Part shown: positions 63,459 to 64,000 of the stretch, piece after piece
Layout: each line of letters starts with the position of its first letter
How positions within the stretch are numbered: the first letter of the stretch is position 1
Assembly (NCBI GenBank): GCA_024742665.1
Contig: JANSYA010000008.1
Coordinates: forward strand, 186,001-250,000
Reading direction: 5' to 3'
DNA from: a bacterium
Lineage (GTDB): Bacteria > Spirochaetota > Leptospiria > Leptospirales > Leptonemataceae
DNA length: 64,000 bases
The notes under the pieces: generated by a model
Seen by the model: only the letters and a program-made list of their open reading frames with translations
The model's database searches: none
What the model was told of the DNA's origin: nothing
Program-made: the position numbers and the translations under genes

Positions 63459-64000
63459 TTTTTACTCCTTTTGTTGTCCGCCGGCGAATTCGGCGGTGGT
63501 TGCAGACCGCGCAGAAGCGTGCGGTGGATGAGAGCGGGAGCGTCCCGAAGCGCCAACGATCCGTCGGCGATCGCGGCCCAGGCTGAAAACAACAGACCGT
63601 CGAGGGCGGCGGTGAAGAAGGCGTCCGGGACCGCGGGATCCAGATCGCCCTCCGCCTTCAGGGCCCGGGCCAGCTCGGTGGATTCGCTGCGCTGTTTTTC
63701 CAGTCGTTTCTGAATTTCGGGCAGTCGTTCGATATCCGGGTCCTGATCCATGACCCGGAAGCGATCGCCCAGCACGATCAGGGATTCCAGGATCGCTCTT
63801 AAATAGTCCGCGGCGCTTTCGGTTTCAGGGGTCTCCGCCGCTATTTCGTCCACGCGATCCAGAGCGTCGCGGGCGATCGCCTCCAGCAAAGCGCGCCGAC
63901 TGGCGAATTTACGATTGAGGGTGGCGCGGCTGATTCCGCAGGCCCGGGCCAGGGTTTCTGTGCTGGCCCGGGGATTCCGGGCCAGTTCCGCCGCGGCTTG
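63455..64000 (-). CDS. TetR/AcrR-family transcriptional regulator (N-terminus outside window)
   Basis: The frame is open from 64000 to the stop at 63455, so the first residues are missing. The visible 181 residues start with a TetR helix-turn-helix (RASTETLARACGISRATLNR, KFASRRALLEAI), followed by a helical ligand-binding domain with ILESLIVLGDRFRVM and AALDGLLFSAWAAIADGS. It probably represses the coupled hydroxylase gene until a ligand (perhaps a lipid) is bound; this is inference from operon order. Confidence 0.88.
   Translation of the reverse strand, partial: QAAAELARNPRASTETLARACGISRATLNRKFASRRALLEAIARDALDRVDEIAAETPETESAADYLRAILESLIVLGDRFRVMDQDPDIERLPEIQKRLEKQRSESTELARALKAEGDLDPAVPDAFFTAALDGLLFSAWAAIADGSLALRDAPALIHRTLLRGLQPPPNSPADNKRSKK

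Overview
The window is GC-rich bacterial chromosome (GC not computed) carrying 60 protein genes, mostly in tightly packed plus-strand operons with many ATGA, GTGA or TGATG overlaps. It is clearly a diderm: Kdo synthesis, LPS-export genes, an outer-membrane secretin and a full type II secretion system (T2SS). My best guess is a spirochaete of the order Leptospirales, a relative of Leptospira, Leptonema or Turneriella. This rests on remembered gene neighbourhoods (HPr kinase beside rpoN and NtrYX; gspC to gspN with a lipoprotein and M23 peptidase in front; NADase-type glycan-binding domains), not on a search. I see no rRNA, tRNA, insertion sequence, phage or CRISPR array.

Layout: 1-2023 holds two tandem secreted paralogues with C-terminal glycan-binding modules. 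2366-12944 is an envelope and nitrogen/carbon-regulation block: kdsA, lptC-like, lptA-like, lptB, rpoN, hpf, hprK, HPr, and an NtrY/NtrX two-component pair. 13053-16043 has a UDG-like Fe-S protein and priA. 16325-19333 is gcvP. A minus-strand LON-domain gene lies at 19450-20133. 20232-25767 is a translation and RNA-processing operon: fmt, PASTA protein, rpsP, khpA, rimM, trmD, rplS, rnhB. 25768-29587 holds a FliK/YlqG-like gene, an FlhB-C-terminal-like gene, a variant HD-GYP protein, yraN and a 65-residue protein. comM is at 29679-31379 on the minus strand. 31566-54221 is the T2SS region. 54302-57945 has smpB, der, plsY and an unknown gene. 57996-60034 (minus) has cca and a metallophosphatase. 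60293-62488 is sucCD, closed by a strong terminator. 62577-64000 (minus) is a TetR regulator with a fatty-acid-hydroxylase-type membrane enzyme.

The most unusual structure is inside the T2SS operon. Between gspC and gspD sit two tandem genes, 34238-35158 and 35161-36003, that encode GspD/GspC chimeras. Each has a GspD-like signal peptide and two secretin N-type domains fused in frame to the PDZ domain of GspC. Both lack N0 (from GspD) and HR (from GspC), which are the two domains that bind each other in known systems. The last 80 or so bases of gspC and its 3' flank are repeated almost exactly after the second chimera. Both parent genes carry the 8-mer cagcagat, in the same reading frame, at the fusion point. 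This suggests unequal crossover between gspD and gspC, then a second duplication and loss of N0.

Other oddities in the same operon: an FkbM methyltransferase with a DUF4214-like domain between gspF and gspG; very long arginine-rich leaders on all five pseudopilins; and, translationally coupled after gspN, a secreted protein with an internal repeat followed by two trypsin/PDZ-fold proteins that have lost catalytic residues. Together these look like a lineage-specific extension of the T2SS, though function is inferred from context only.
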